In this document: piece by piece, positions 9,801 to 17,448 of the stretch
Layout of the letters: the number at the start of each line of letters is the position of its first letter
How positions within the stretch are numbered: position 1 is the stretch's first letter
Assembly (NCBI RefSeq): GCF_017741935.1
Contig: NZ_JAGHMH010000018.1
Span: forward strand, 62,001-126,000
DNA from: Rhizobium sp. 16-449-1b
GTDB lineage: Bacteria; Pseudomonadota; Alphaproteobacteria; Rhizobiales; Rhizobiaceae
Direction: 5' to 3'
Length of the DNA stretch: 64,000 nt
Notes under the pieces: generated by a model
Database searches by the model: none
What the model was told of the DNA's origin: nothing
The model's input: only the letters and a program-made list of their open reading frames with translations
Made by a program: the position numbers and the translations under genes

Positions 9801-10349
9801 AAGGAAGCCGTCTTCCCGTTCGCCCGCTTCCCCGGCGTCGACACGCTGCTCGGCCCGGAAATGCGCTCGACCGGCGAAGTCATCGGCCTCGACACCGATT
9901 TCGCGCTGGCCTTCGCCAAGTCGCAGCTCGGCGCCAGCGTCGAACTGCCGCGTGACGGAACGGTCTTCGTATCGGTGCGCGACGACGACAAGCCGCGCGT
10001 CCTTCCCGCGATCCGCATGCTGGTCGAACAGGGCTTCAAGGTTCTGGCCACCGGCGGCACCGCCCGCTTCCTCGCCGAAAACGGCATCGAGGCCGTGAAG
10101 ATCAACAAGGTGCTCGAGGGCCGTCCGCACATCGAGGACGCCATCCGCAACCGTCAGGTCCAGCTGGTCATCAACACGACCGATAGCAACAAGGCGATCT
10201 CCGACTCCAAGTCGCTGCGTCGCGCGACGCTGATGCAGAAGGTGCCTTATTACACCACCATGGCCGGCGCCGAGGCAGCCGCCCAGGCAATCAAGGCGCT
10301 GAAGGCCGGCAACCTCGAGGTTCGCCCGCTGCAGAGCTACTTCGCCTAA
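6861..10349 (+). CDS. carB: Carbamoyl-phosphate synthase large subunit
   Basis: This 1162-residue protein is the large (synthetase) subunit that, with CarA, makes carbamoyl phosphate from bicarbonate, ammonia and two ATP for arginine and pyrimidine synthesis in the cytoplasm. Both ATP-grasp halves are seen: the first opens with [22 protein letters not shown], split here as the N-terminal signature, and the second restarts near residue 620 with a matching [19 protein letters not shown]-type motif. The C-terminal 150 residues are the MGS-like allosteric domain. MPKRQDIKS is taken as the start because it matches the family N-terminus and follows a GGAAACGG purine-rich site. carA is not in the window. 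Codon use is extremely biased, as in highly expressed genes. Confidence 0.98.
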   Translation: [1162 protein letters not shown]

Positions 10350-10358
10350 GATATCAAG

Positions 10359-10389
10359 GCCGGCCGTGACACTTCACGGCCGGCTTTTT
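10359..10389 (+). terminator. Rho-independent terminator of carB
   Basis: An 11-bp perfect stem (GCCGGCCGTGA / TCACGGCCGGC, loop CACT) starts ten bases after the carB stop codon and is followed by five Ts. Confidence 0.9.
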
Positions 10390-10505
10390 CGTCGCGCTCC
10401 GACCACTGCCGCGACACGCCGAAGTGTCGCAAAACGCGACAATCCACCTGAGATTTCAAACGCTTCGCGATCATGTTACGATATCCTCACACGTGAGGGG
10501 CATCG

Positions 10506-11798
10506 ATGGGCAAGAATATCGTCATTCTGTTCGATGGCACGTCGAACGAAATCTCGGCCGACCGCACCAATATTCTGAGGCTATTCGGCGTTCTCGACCG
10601 CAGCGACAAGCAGATCGTCTACTACGATCCCGGCGTCGGTACCTTCGGCGCCGCCAATGCCTGGTCGAACGCCTACCGCAAGACGGTCGAACTCTGGGGC
10701 TTGGCCACCGGCTGGGGCCTCGACCAGAACGTCAAGGAGGCCTATCGCTTCCTCGTCGACAATTACGAGCCCGGCGAACCGGGGGACGATCAGGAATATC
10801 GGGATCGCGACAACATCTACATTTTCGGTTTCAGCCGCGGCGCCTATACGGCGCGAGTGTTGGCGGGCTTCGTCCATTCGCTCGGGCTGATGAGCAAGTA
10901 CCACGTCAATCTGATCGACTACGCCTACAACACCTACAAGGGCATCTCCGAAAGCGAGCAGCAGCAGGGCGGAGCGGATGCCGCCGATGTCGATTGGGAT
11001 GCCCCCTCGGCCTTCAAGACCATGCGCCTCTACGAGCGCACGCTGAAGACCGACCGCCCGCCGATCAAGCTGCTCGGCCTCTTCGACACAGTGTCCTCGG
11101 TCATTGTCTGGGGCAAATGGCGCCCGCAACTCCTGACGCTTCCCTTCACCGATCGAAATCCGAGCGTCGAAGTGGTGCGCCACGCGCTCGCCATCGACGA
11201 GCGGCGAACCATGTTCAATCCGCTGCCATGGCGGCCGGGACAGGACTACTGGGGCGGCCCCTTCAAGCCGCCCGTCCCGCCTCCGCAGAATGTGAAGGAA
11301 GTCTGGTTCTCCGGTGTTCATGGCGATATCGGCGGCGGATATCCGGAAGCGGAGAGTGCCGCGATCAAGATACCGCTCGCCTGGATGATCGCCGAGACCC
11401 GAAGCACCGGCCTCATCTACAATAACGACGCGGTCAACGAACTCGTCCATGGCGACAACCCGACGAAGAGCTATGTTCGGCCGGCCCCAACGGCACCGCT
11501 GCACGACTCCATGAACTGGGCTTGGAAACTGCTCGAATATGTGCCGAGGCGTGTGCCGATCACCTCTTGGCGCAAGCGCGGCGACACGACGCGCATCTAC
11601 CTGCCGCTGGCCGACCGCCGCTTCATCCCCGACGGCGCCTCGCTGCACCAATCCGTCATCGACCGATTGTCGTCGTCGACGGCACCGCCCTACGCCCCGC
11701 CGAACCTGCCGCTACGCTTCGAGACCGAGCCCTGGAGCAACGACGGCCCGCCGCCATCAGAAGATTCGGAGGTCGTTCCGGTCACTCCGGCCGCTTGA
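10506..11798 (+). CDS. DUF2235 domain protein, predicted alpha/beta hydrolase
   Basis: A 430-residue protein of the DUF2235 family (T6SS phospholipase Tle1-like/uncharacterised alpha/beta hydrolases). The N-terminus NIVILFDGTSNE is the family signature, and a nucleophile elbow GFSRGA puts the catalytic serine at S110. A later GVHGDIGGGY segment is the second conserved block and probably contains the catalytic histidine. There is no signal peptide, and no VgrG, Hcp, PAAR or immunity gene is adjacent, so a secreted-effector role is not supported by context; a housekeeping or stress lipase is equally possible. Its 3' end overlaps the convergent VOC gene by 17 bases. Confidence 0.8.
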   Translation: MGKNIVILFDGTSNEISADRTNILRLFGVLDRSDKQIVYYDPGVGTFGAANAWSNAYRKTVELWGLATGWGLDQNVKEAYRFLVDNYEPGEPGDDQEYRDRDNIYIFGFSRGAYTARVLAGFVHSLGLMSKYHVNLIDYAYNTYKGISESEQQQGGADAADVDWDAPSAFKTMRLYERTLKTDRPPIKLLGLFDTVSSVIVWGKWRPQLLTLPFTDRNPSVEVVRHALAIDERRTMFNPLPWRPGQDYWGGPFKPPVPPPQNVKEVWFSGVHGDIGGGYPEAESAAIKIPLAWMIAETRSTGLIYNNDAVNELVHGDNPTKSYVRPAPTAPLHDSMNWAWKLLEYVPRRVPITSWRKRGDTTRIYLPLADRRFIPDGASLHQSVIDRLSSSTAPPYAPPNLPLRFETEPWSNDGPPPSEDSEVVPVTPAA

Positions 11799-12159
11799 AA
11801 TAGGCCTCAAGCCGGTAGCCGTCAGGGTCGATGACAAAGGCCGCATAATAAAACTGGCTGTAATCCGGCCGCACGCCCGGCGCACCATTATCGGTTCCGC
11901 CATTGGCAAGGCCTGCCGCATAAAACGCATCGACGGACTCTTCCGACGGCGCGACGAAGCAGAAATGCAGCCCCGACTCCATGTCGGGCGTCACGGGCCG
12001 CGCTACTTCACCGACCCACAGCCCCACCCGATCAGCGCCATAGCCGCTGACATTGCCGAAATTCGTCAGCCGCTCATAGCCGAGCGGCGCCAGCGCGGCA
12101 TCATAGAACGCCTGCGACTTCTCAAGGCTCTTCACACCAATCGACACATGATCGAACAT
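11782..12159 (-). CDS. VOC (glyoxalase/bleomycin-resistance fold) family protein
   Basis: A 125-residue cytoplasmic protein with two beta-alpha-beta-beta-beta modules of the vicinal oxygen chelate fold. MFDHVSIGVKSLEKSQAFYDAAL is split by its start as the first module, and FVIDPDGYRLEAY near the C-terminus is the typical metal-side end. Candidate ligands are the N-terminal His and the C-terminal Glu. A GGAGACC site lies just ahead of the chosen ATG; the open frame extends 23 codons further without one. Its 3' end overlaps the DUF2235 gene tail-to-tail. The specific reaction (lyase, dioxygenase or drug binding) cannot be told. Confidence 0.82.
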   Translation of the reverse strand: MFDHVSIGVKSLEKSQAFYDAALAPLGYERLTNFGNVSGYGADRVGLWVGEVARPVTPDMESGLHFCFVAPSEESVDAFYAAGLANGGTDNGAPGVRPDYSQFYYAAFVIDPDGYRLEAYFKRPE

Positions 12160-12240
12160 AAACGGTCTCCAGATTGCGTTCACGGCAACGCTACAACATT
12201 CGTGCCGAAGCGCCATGGCAATTCGCAACGCGAGCGATCG

Positions 12241-13707
12241 TCAGGCCGCCATCCCGGCCATCAGCTCGCGCACCCGCACCATATCCGCCCGAAACAACGC
12301 CATCTCCTCCGCCTTCAGCCGCTCGTCGGGAATGCGCAGCAGATAAGACGGGTGGACGGTGACGAACAGTATTCGCTCTTTCCCCATCCTGATCGGCTGC
12401 CCCCTGATATCCGCCAGCTTGTGCTTCGTATCTGTCAGCGCCGTCAGCGCGGTGGCGCCCATGGCAACGATCAGCTTCGGCTTGATGAGTTCGATCTCCA
12501 GGTTGAGCCACCAGCGGCAATGCGTGACCTCGCCCATGTTCGGCCGCTGGTGAATGCGGCGCTTGCCGCGCGGCTCGTATTTGAAGTGCTTCACCGCATT
12601 GGTCACATAGACCGACTGCCGGTCGATCCCCGCCTCGACGACCACCTGGTCGAACACCTTGCCTGCAGGCCCGACAAACGGCCGCCCGGCGAGATCTTCC
12701 TGATCTCCAGGCTGCTCGCCGACGAACATAACGTTCGCAGTCTCAGGCCCCTCGCCGAACACCGTCTGCGTCGCCTTCTCGTGCAGCGGACAGCGCGTGC
12801 AGACGGCGGCCTCCTCGCGCAGCGCTGCCAGCGTGCCCACCGGCGCCCTTGGTGCTGCGGGCACGCGGCGCGCGGCTTCCTGCAGCCGGTCGTGAAACGG
12901 CAGCGGTTCGCTCGCCTGGCGTTTCGCCATCGCGAGAACCTTGCGTTCCGCATCGGCGATCATCCCGGGAATGAGATCGGCCTCGGGCAGGTTCTTCCAG
13001 TATTTCTTCGGCATCTCCGCCTGCATCGCCTTCACCTTGAGGCGGGCCGGATTGAAGATATTGGCATAATAGGTCCGCCACAGCTGGTCGGCCGGATCGG
13101 TGAGATCGGGCTTCTCGCACGGATCATGGCTGACGGTCAGCTTCTCTCCGTCCCACGCGGCCGAGCCTTTCGGCGTCGCGATCACCCAGTCCATGTCGTT
13201 GAACCGCTTCTGGAAGAACGGCGCCTTGCGGGCGACGATGTGATGATCCGGCTCGAACCACGCAAGAAACTTCCGCCGCCCGTTGAGCGAAATCCCCGAG
13301 CCCACCTCCTTGAAGCGCACAAAGGCGGTCATCTTGTGGGCGTCGCGGCGCACGCTCTTGTCCATCGCCCGCGCCCGCGCAACATCCTCATCCGAGGCAA
13401 CGTCGAGCAGCGACCGATCACTCTGCAGCCGCCAGAGCAGGCGGTAGAGCAGATAGAAGCGCATCGGATCGCTGTGACAAATCACTGCTTCCGCCAGCCC
13501 GATAAAGGCGGGCGGCACCGTCAGCGGCTTGGAAGCATCGAGCGCCGACAGCTTCGGCGAGGTTTCGGGCGCGGCAAACAGATCCGTCTCGCGATACCGC
13601 TCCCGCCAATCGATCTCCTCAGGCGCAACACCCGAGGCAGCCAGCCGCCGCGCCGCGTCCCGCCACTCGGCCAATTCTCCCCGGCCCTCCAGCAACACGG
13701 TAATCAT
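12241..13707 (-). CDS. udgX: UdgX-family uracil-DNA-binding protein with N-terminal DUF4130 domain
   Basis: A 488-residue two-part repair protein. Residues 1 to about 270 are the DUF4130 (TIGR03915-type) domain; the rest is a family-4-like uracil-DNA glycosylase of the UdgX type. Diagnostic features are the Fe-S cysteines near residues 303 and 306 (CTRC) and near 397, the GEQPGDQEDLAGRPFVGPAG active-site block, the KRRIHQ loop near 382-387 and a VHPSYLLR end motif. In characterised UdgX the His of KRRIH forms a covalent bond with the uracil site in DNA. The gene can start at the ATG used here (TGATG, one-base overlap with the upstream stop) or one codon earlier at GTG. It is translationally coupled to the radical SAM gene. 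Confidence 0.9.
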   Translation of the reverse strand: MITVLLEGRGELAEWRDAARRLAASGVAPEEIDWRERYRETDLFAAPETSPKLSALDASKPLTVPPAFIGLAEAVICHSDPMRFYLLYRLLWRLQSDRSLLDVASDEDVARARAMDKSVRRDAHKMTAFVRFKEVGSGISLNGRRKFLAWFEPDHHIVARKAPFFQKRFNDMDWVIATPKGSAAWDGEKLTVSHDPCEKPDLTDPADQLWRTYYANIFNPARLKVKAMQAEMPKKYWKNLPEADLIPGMIADAERKVLAMAKRQASEPLPFHDRLQEAARRVPAAPRAPVGTLAALREEAAVCTRCPLHEKATQTVFGEGPETANVMFVGEQPGDQEDLAGRPFVGPAGKVFDQVVVEAGIDRQSVYVTNAVKHFKYEPRGKRRIHQRPNMGEVTHCRWWLNLEIELIKPKLIVAMGATALTALTDTKHKLADIRGQPIRMGKERILFVTVHPSYLLRIPDERLKAEEMALFRADMVRVRELMAGMAA

Positions 13708-14939
13708 CACAGCAACGACAATTGTTCCGGCTTCGGCTCGAACATCGCCCTCAGATCCGGCCGGTCGATCAGTCGGCGCGGCGACCAGCCCTCGGCCGAA
13801 ATGAACGCCTGCACCTTCTTGATCGACACGCCAAGCCGCGTCAGATCCTCGATCCGGAGCCGTCTAAAGCGTCGCGCCGAGAGGATGGATTTCACCGTCT
13901 TCGTCCCCAGTCCCGGCACCCGAAGCAGGGTCTCGCACGGCGCCTTGTTGATGTCGACGGGGAAATCGTTGCGATTGCCGAGTGCCCAGGCAAGCTTCGG
14001 ATCGAGATTGAGGTCGAGCATGCCACCCTCCTGCGAGGACGTAATCTCGTCGATCCCGAAGCCATAGAAGCGATAGAGCCAGTCGGCCTGGTAGAGCCGG
14101 TGCTCGCGCATCAGCGGCGGCTTGATCAGCGGCAGGTTCTTCGACGAGTCGGGAATAGGGCTGAAGGCCGAGTAGTAGACGCGCCGCAGCCCGTAGCTTC
14201 CGTAAAGCTGCGCGCTGGTCCCGAGAATGGTCGCGTCGTTGGCCCCGTCGGCCCCAACGATCATCTGCGTACTCTGCCCGCCAGGCACGAAACGCTTGCG
14301 CCGCTTGGTCTGCAGCGTCGGCTCGGACGCGGCCTCGATCTTCAATCTCAAATCGCCCATCGAGCGACGAATGCTGGCCGGTTTCTTCTCCGGCGCCAGC
14401 TGCGCGATGCCGCGATCGGTCGGCAGCTCGATGTTGAGCGACAGACGGTCGGCATAGAGCCCGGCTTCCTCGATCAGATGCGGCGAGGCCTCGGGAATGG
14501 ATTTCAGATGGATGTAGCCCCGGAAGTTATGCGTCGTGCGCAACTCGCGCACGATCCGCACCATCTCCTCCATCGTGTGGTCGGAGGAGCGGATGATCCC
14601 GGACGACAGGAACAGCCCCTCGATATAATTGCGCCGATAAAACTCCAGCGTCAGCCAGATAACCTCCTCCGGCGTGAACCGTGCCCGCTCCACATTGCTG
14701 GACGAGCGGTTGATGCAATAGGCGCAGTCGTAGATGCAGAAGTTGGTGAGCAGGATCTTCAGCAGCGAAATGCATCGTCCATCCGGCGCATAGGCGTGGC
14801 AGATGCCGGCGCCTTCGGTCGAACCAAGCCCACCGCTCTTGCCGGAATCGCGCTTGGTGGTTCCGCTGGAGGCGCAGGAGGCGTCATATTTGGCCGCGTC
14901 CGAGAGGATGGCCAACCGCTCTTCAAGTGACTTCTTCAT
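13707..14939 (-). CDS. Putative DNA modification/repair radical SAM protein (TIGR03916 type)
   Basis: A 410-residue radical SAM enzyme. The CxxxCxxC cluster motif is FCIYDCAYC (C68, C72, C75), following KILLTN, and a helix-hairpin-helix DNA-binding motif (LLRVPGLGTKTVKSIL) lies in the last quarter. This radical SAM plus HhH architecture is the family regularly found next to UdgX-type genes and presumed to act on damaged or modified DNA; its reaction is not known. A GTG four codons upstream is an alternative start. No strong ribosome-binding site precedes either, and the promoter ends very close to the ATG, so the mRNA may be leaderless. First gene of a two-gene operon controlled by a LexA-type box. 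Confidence 0.88.
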   Translation of the reverse strand: MKKSLEERLAILSDAAKYDASCASSGTTKRDSGKSGGLGSTEGAGICHAYAPDGRCISLLKILLTNFCIYDCAYCINRSSSNVERARFTPEEVIWLTLEFYRRNYIEGLFLSSGIIRSSDHTMEEMVRIVRELRTTHNFRGYIHLKSIPEASPHLIEEAGLYADRLSLNIELPTDRGIAQLAPEKKPASIRRSMGDLRLKIEAASEPTLQTKRRKRFVPGGQSTQMIVGADGANDATILGTSAQLYGSYGLRRVYYSAFSPIPDSSKNLPLIKPPLMREHRLYQADWLYRFYGFGIDEITSSQEGGMLDLNLDPKLAWALGNRNDFPVDINKAPCETLLRVPGLGTKTVKSILSARRFRRLRIEDLTRLGVSIKKVQAFISAEGWSPRRLIDRPDLRAMFEPKPEQLSLL

Positions 14940-14945
14940 GCCTAT

Positions 14946-14960
14946 GTTCACTATATGTTC
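14946..14960 (-). promoter_or_regulatory. LexA (SOS) box overlapping the promoter of the radical SAM-udgX operon
   Basis: GTTC-ACTATAT-GTTC is an exact match to the alphaproteobacterial LexA operator GTTC-N7-GTTC. On the coding strand it overlaps a probable promoter: -35 TTGACT (complement of 14971-14976) and -10 TATAGT (complement of 14950-14955, 15-bp spacing) or TAGTGA (17-bp spacing). Bound LexA would cover the -10 region and start site, so the operon should be induced by DNA damage. Confidence 0.8.
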
Positions 14961-15113
14961 TATCGCTAACAGTCAAGAAAAGCCGCTATAGATTGATGTT
15001 TTTCAAGTTTGACGCGAAAAGCCATAAGGGGTTGCAAGTCGCTTCATCGAATTCTCTGGAAATCGACGGAGGCAATCTGCTATAAACGAAGCAGATAGAG
15101 TTTTTGCATGGTT

Positions 15114-15137
15114 CCGAAGTTCCCCTTCGGGACCTGT
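15114..15137 (+). promoter_or_regulatory. Small hairpin with T-rich tail in the greA leader
   Basis: CCGAAG and CTTCGG pair around TTCCC, and a T-rich stretch follows about 50 bases upstream of greA. It may be a weak intrinsic terminator or a leader structure; the stem is only 6 bp. Confidence 0.25.
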
Positions 15138-15186
15138 TTTCTTTTGTGTCTCTGCCTAGCCGACACAAAGACTGAAGGACAAGAAA

Positions 15187-15663
15187 ATGGTTGATAAGGT
15201 ACCGATGACGCAGGGTGGTTTCGTCAAGCTGCAGGAAGAGCTGCGCTGGCGTCAGCAGGAAGAACGCCCGCGAATCATCGAGGCGATTGCCGAGGCCCGT
15301 GCACACGGCGACCTCTCGGAAAACGCCGAGTACCATGCCGCCAAGGAAGCACAGAGCCACAACGAAGGCCGCATCGGCGAGCTCGAGGATCTGACGGCGC
15401 GCGCCGAGGTCATCGACCTCTCCAAGATGTCCGGCAGCACGATCAAGTTCGGCGCCAAGGTGAAGCTCGTCGACGAGGACACCGAGGAAGAAAAGACCTA
15501 CCAGATCGTCGGCGACCAGGAAGCCGACGTGAAGGCCGGCCGCATCTCCATCTCCTCCCCGATCGCCCGCGCGCTGATCGGCAAGGAAGTCGGCGATTCC
15601 ATCGAGGTCAACGCGCCCGGCGGCTCCAAGGCTTACGAAGTTCTGGCCATCACCTGGGGCTGA
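15187..15663 (+). CDS. greA: Transcription elongation factor GreA
   Basis: This 158-residue protein enters the RNA polymerase secondary channel and stimulates cleavage of backtracked transcripts. The N-terminal coiled coil carries the acidic tip residues in GDLSENAEYHAAKEAQ, and the C-terminal FKBP-like domain spans about 80-158 (SISSPIARALIGKEVGDSIEV). Length and motifs are those of GreA rather than GreB. The start follows a GAAGGAC site eight bases upstream. The LPS-core glycosyltransferase starts five bases after the stop, so the two are probably co-transcribed, as in Sinorhizobium where greA and lpsB are neighbours. Confidence 0.97.
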   Translation: MVDKVPMTQGGFVKLQEELRWRQQEERPRIIEAIAEARAHGDLSENAEYHAAKEAQSHNEGRIGELEDLTARAEVIDLSKMSGSTIKFGAKVKLVDEDTEEEKTYQIVGDQEADVKAGRISISSPIARALIGKEVGDSIEVNAPGGSKAYEVLAITWG

Positions 15664-15668
15664 GGACC

Positions 15669-16745
15669 TTGGCGGATCGCGGCCGATCGCACATCGTCGA
15701 TATCGCTGACGTCGAAATCATAGCGCCGAACTTCAAGAAGCGTCTGTCAGGCGTCACCTCGACGATCATCCAGCTTATCCCGGTCCAGCGGGCGCTCGGT
15801 CAGAAGATCGCAGCGCTCGGGCCGGGCCTGCCGGCATCGATCCCGCATATCCGTTTCCGCGACCTTTTGAGACTGTGGCGCGCGCCCTCGACCCGACCCT
15901 TCCGCGTCTGGCATGCCCGCCGCAACATCGAGATGCTCCCTGCCCTGATCATGCGCGACATCCTGCGCATGAAGCTGAAGATCGTCTTCACTTCCGCTTC
16001 GCAGCGCAAGCACAGCGGCTGGACGAAGTTTCTTGTCTCGAAGATGGACGCGGTGATCGCGACCTCGGGCAAGACGGCGAACTATCTGGAAGTCCCGAGC
16101 ACCGTTATCCTTCACGGCATCGACACCGCCCGCTTCTCGCCGCCATCCGACAAGGCGCAGGCCAAGCGCGAATGCGGCCTCGACCCGGACAAGAAGATCG
16201 CCGGCTGCTTCGGCCGCGTCCGCCACCAGAAGGGCACCGACCTCTTCGTCGATACCATGCTGCGGCTTCTCCCCGATCATCCCGAGTGGAGCGCCATCAT
16301 CGCCGGCCGCGCCACGGCCCAGCATGTGGAGTTCGAAAACGGCCTGAAGGCCAAGGTCGCCGCCGCCGGCCTCTCAGACCGCATTCTCTTCGTCGGCGAG
16401 CACACCAATATCAACGACTGGTACCGCGCGCTCGATCTCTTCGTCGCGCCGCAGCGATGGGAAGGCTTCGGCCTGACGCCGCTTGAAGCCATGGCCTCGG
16501 GCGTGCCTGTCGTGGCAACCGATGTCGGCGCTTTTCCCGAGATCGTCACCACGGGCGACCAAGGCGCAGGCATGCTCATTGCCCGCGACGATCTCGATGC
16601 GATGGCAAAGGCAGTTTCGGAACTCATGGATGATGAAAACCGCCTGGCACGGCTCGCCGCCAATGCCCAGACGCATGTCATGGAAAACTTCCGCATCGAA
16701 GGCGAAGCCACGAAGCTGAAGGCCGTCTACGACAGCCTCGGCTGA
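15669..16745 (+). CDS. lpsB: LPS core glycosyltransferase, family 4 (LpsB/LpcC type)
   Basis: A 358-residue GT-B glycosyltransferase, probably the mannosyltransferase acting on the inner core of lipopolysaccharide at the cytoplasmic face. The N-terminus VEIIAPNFKKRLSGVTST matches rhizobial LpsB/LpcC, and the donor-binding domain has the family-4 signature (PQRWEGFGLTPLEAMASGVPV, with the ExxxxxxxE pair). Position after greA and near lrp matches the Sinorhizobium lps region. The only plausible start is a TTG preceded by GAGGA, which suggests coupling to greA translation. In Rhizobium the same gene is called lpcC. Sugar specificity is inferred from homology of the N-terminal block. Confidence 0.85.
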   Translation: MADRGRSHIVDIADVEIIAPNFKKRLSGVTSTIIQLIPVQRALGQKIAALGPGLPASIPHIRFRDLLRLWRAPSTRPFRVWHARRNIEMLPALIMRDILRMKLKIVFTSASQRKHSGWTKFLVSKMDAVIATSGKTANYLEVPSTVILHGIDTARFSPPSDKAQAKRECGLDPDKKIAGCFGRVRHQKGTDLFVDTMLRLLPDHPEWSAIIAGRATAQHVEFENGLKAKVAAAGLSDRILFVGEHTNINDWYRALDLFVAPQRWEGFGLTPLEAMASGVPVVATDVGAFPEIVTTGDQGAGMLIARDDLDAMAKAVSELMDDENRLARLAANAQTHVMENFRIEGEATKLKAVYDSLG

Positions 16746-16751
16746 GACAGA

Positions 16752-17219
16752 TCAGACTTCAGTCAATCCGAGCTTCTTGATCTGGCGGATCGTCAGCATG
16801 GTGCGCACCGTGTCGACATGCTCGTTGGCGGTCAGCACCTCGATGACGAAGTCCTGGAACCGCGTCAGGTTTTCGGCCACGCAATGCAGCAGGAAATCGC
16901 TATCGCCCGACACCATCCAGGCTTGGCGCACCAGCGGCCACTGTGTCGTCGCAGCCGCGAACGCCTTGAGATTGGCTTCCGACTGATGCTTGAGACCGAC
17001 CATACAGAATGCGACGAGATCGAAGCCCAGCTTCGGGCTGTTCAGCATCGCGTGGTAGCCTTCGATAACGCCGGACTCTTCCAGCTTGCGCACACGCCGA
17101 AGACAGGGCGGCGCCGAGATGCCGACCCGGTCGGCGAGCTCGACGTTGGTCATGCGGCCATCCGCCTGCAGCTCACGCAAGATCTTGATATCGATGGCGT
17201 CCAGTTCAGCGCGAACCAA
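16752..17219 (-). CDS. lrp: Lrp/AsnC family transcriptional regulator
   Basis: A 155-residue Lrp-type regulator, with an N-terminal winged helix (LDAIDIKILRELQADGRM split over helices 1-2, then SAPPCLRRVRKLEESG as recognition helix) and a C-terminal RAM ligand-binding domain. It should bind amino acids and control transport or metabolism genes. The reading frame is open far upstream, but the family length and an AAAGG site seven bases before TTG at 17219 point to a TTG start. It converges with the glycosyltransferase gene (six-base gap) and is divergent from trxB. The effector is unknown. Confidence 0.88.
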   Translation of the reverse strand: MVRAELDAIDIKILRELQADGRMTNVELADRVGISAPPCLRRVRKLEESGVIEGYHAMLNSPKLGFDLVAFCMVGLKHQSEANLKAFAAATTQWPLVRQAWMVSGDSDFLLHCVAENLTRFQDFVIEVLTANEHVDTVRTMLTIRQIKKLGLTEV

Positions 17220-17448
17220 GCGAGTGCCTTTCTTTAAATTCCCGAATCCAGCTTCTATATAAAGCGGCACAATACGCAAGAATCTTTCCCTGACATGACG
17301 GAATCTTGCACATCCACACCGAATGCCTTGTTGGTAACGCAAGGCTGCCCTTGAATAAAAGCATTGGTCGTTCATAAATAACGCATGGACGCGTGATGGC
17401 CGCATTCGCCTAATATCCAGCGCGTCCAGCCAGTTGAAAGGAAGTCTC

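Noticed and set aside
6840..10130. A 1096-codon open frame on the minus strand opposite carB
   Set aside because: It is an antisense shadow of carB. The strong GC and codon bias of carB removes stops from this frame, and its translation is rich in Asp, Arg and Gly without any domain.
10506..12159. A type VI effector-immunity pair (DUF2235 and VOC genes)
   Set aside because: The genes are convergent, not co-transcribed, and the VOC protein has no immunity-protein features or signal peptide.
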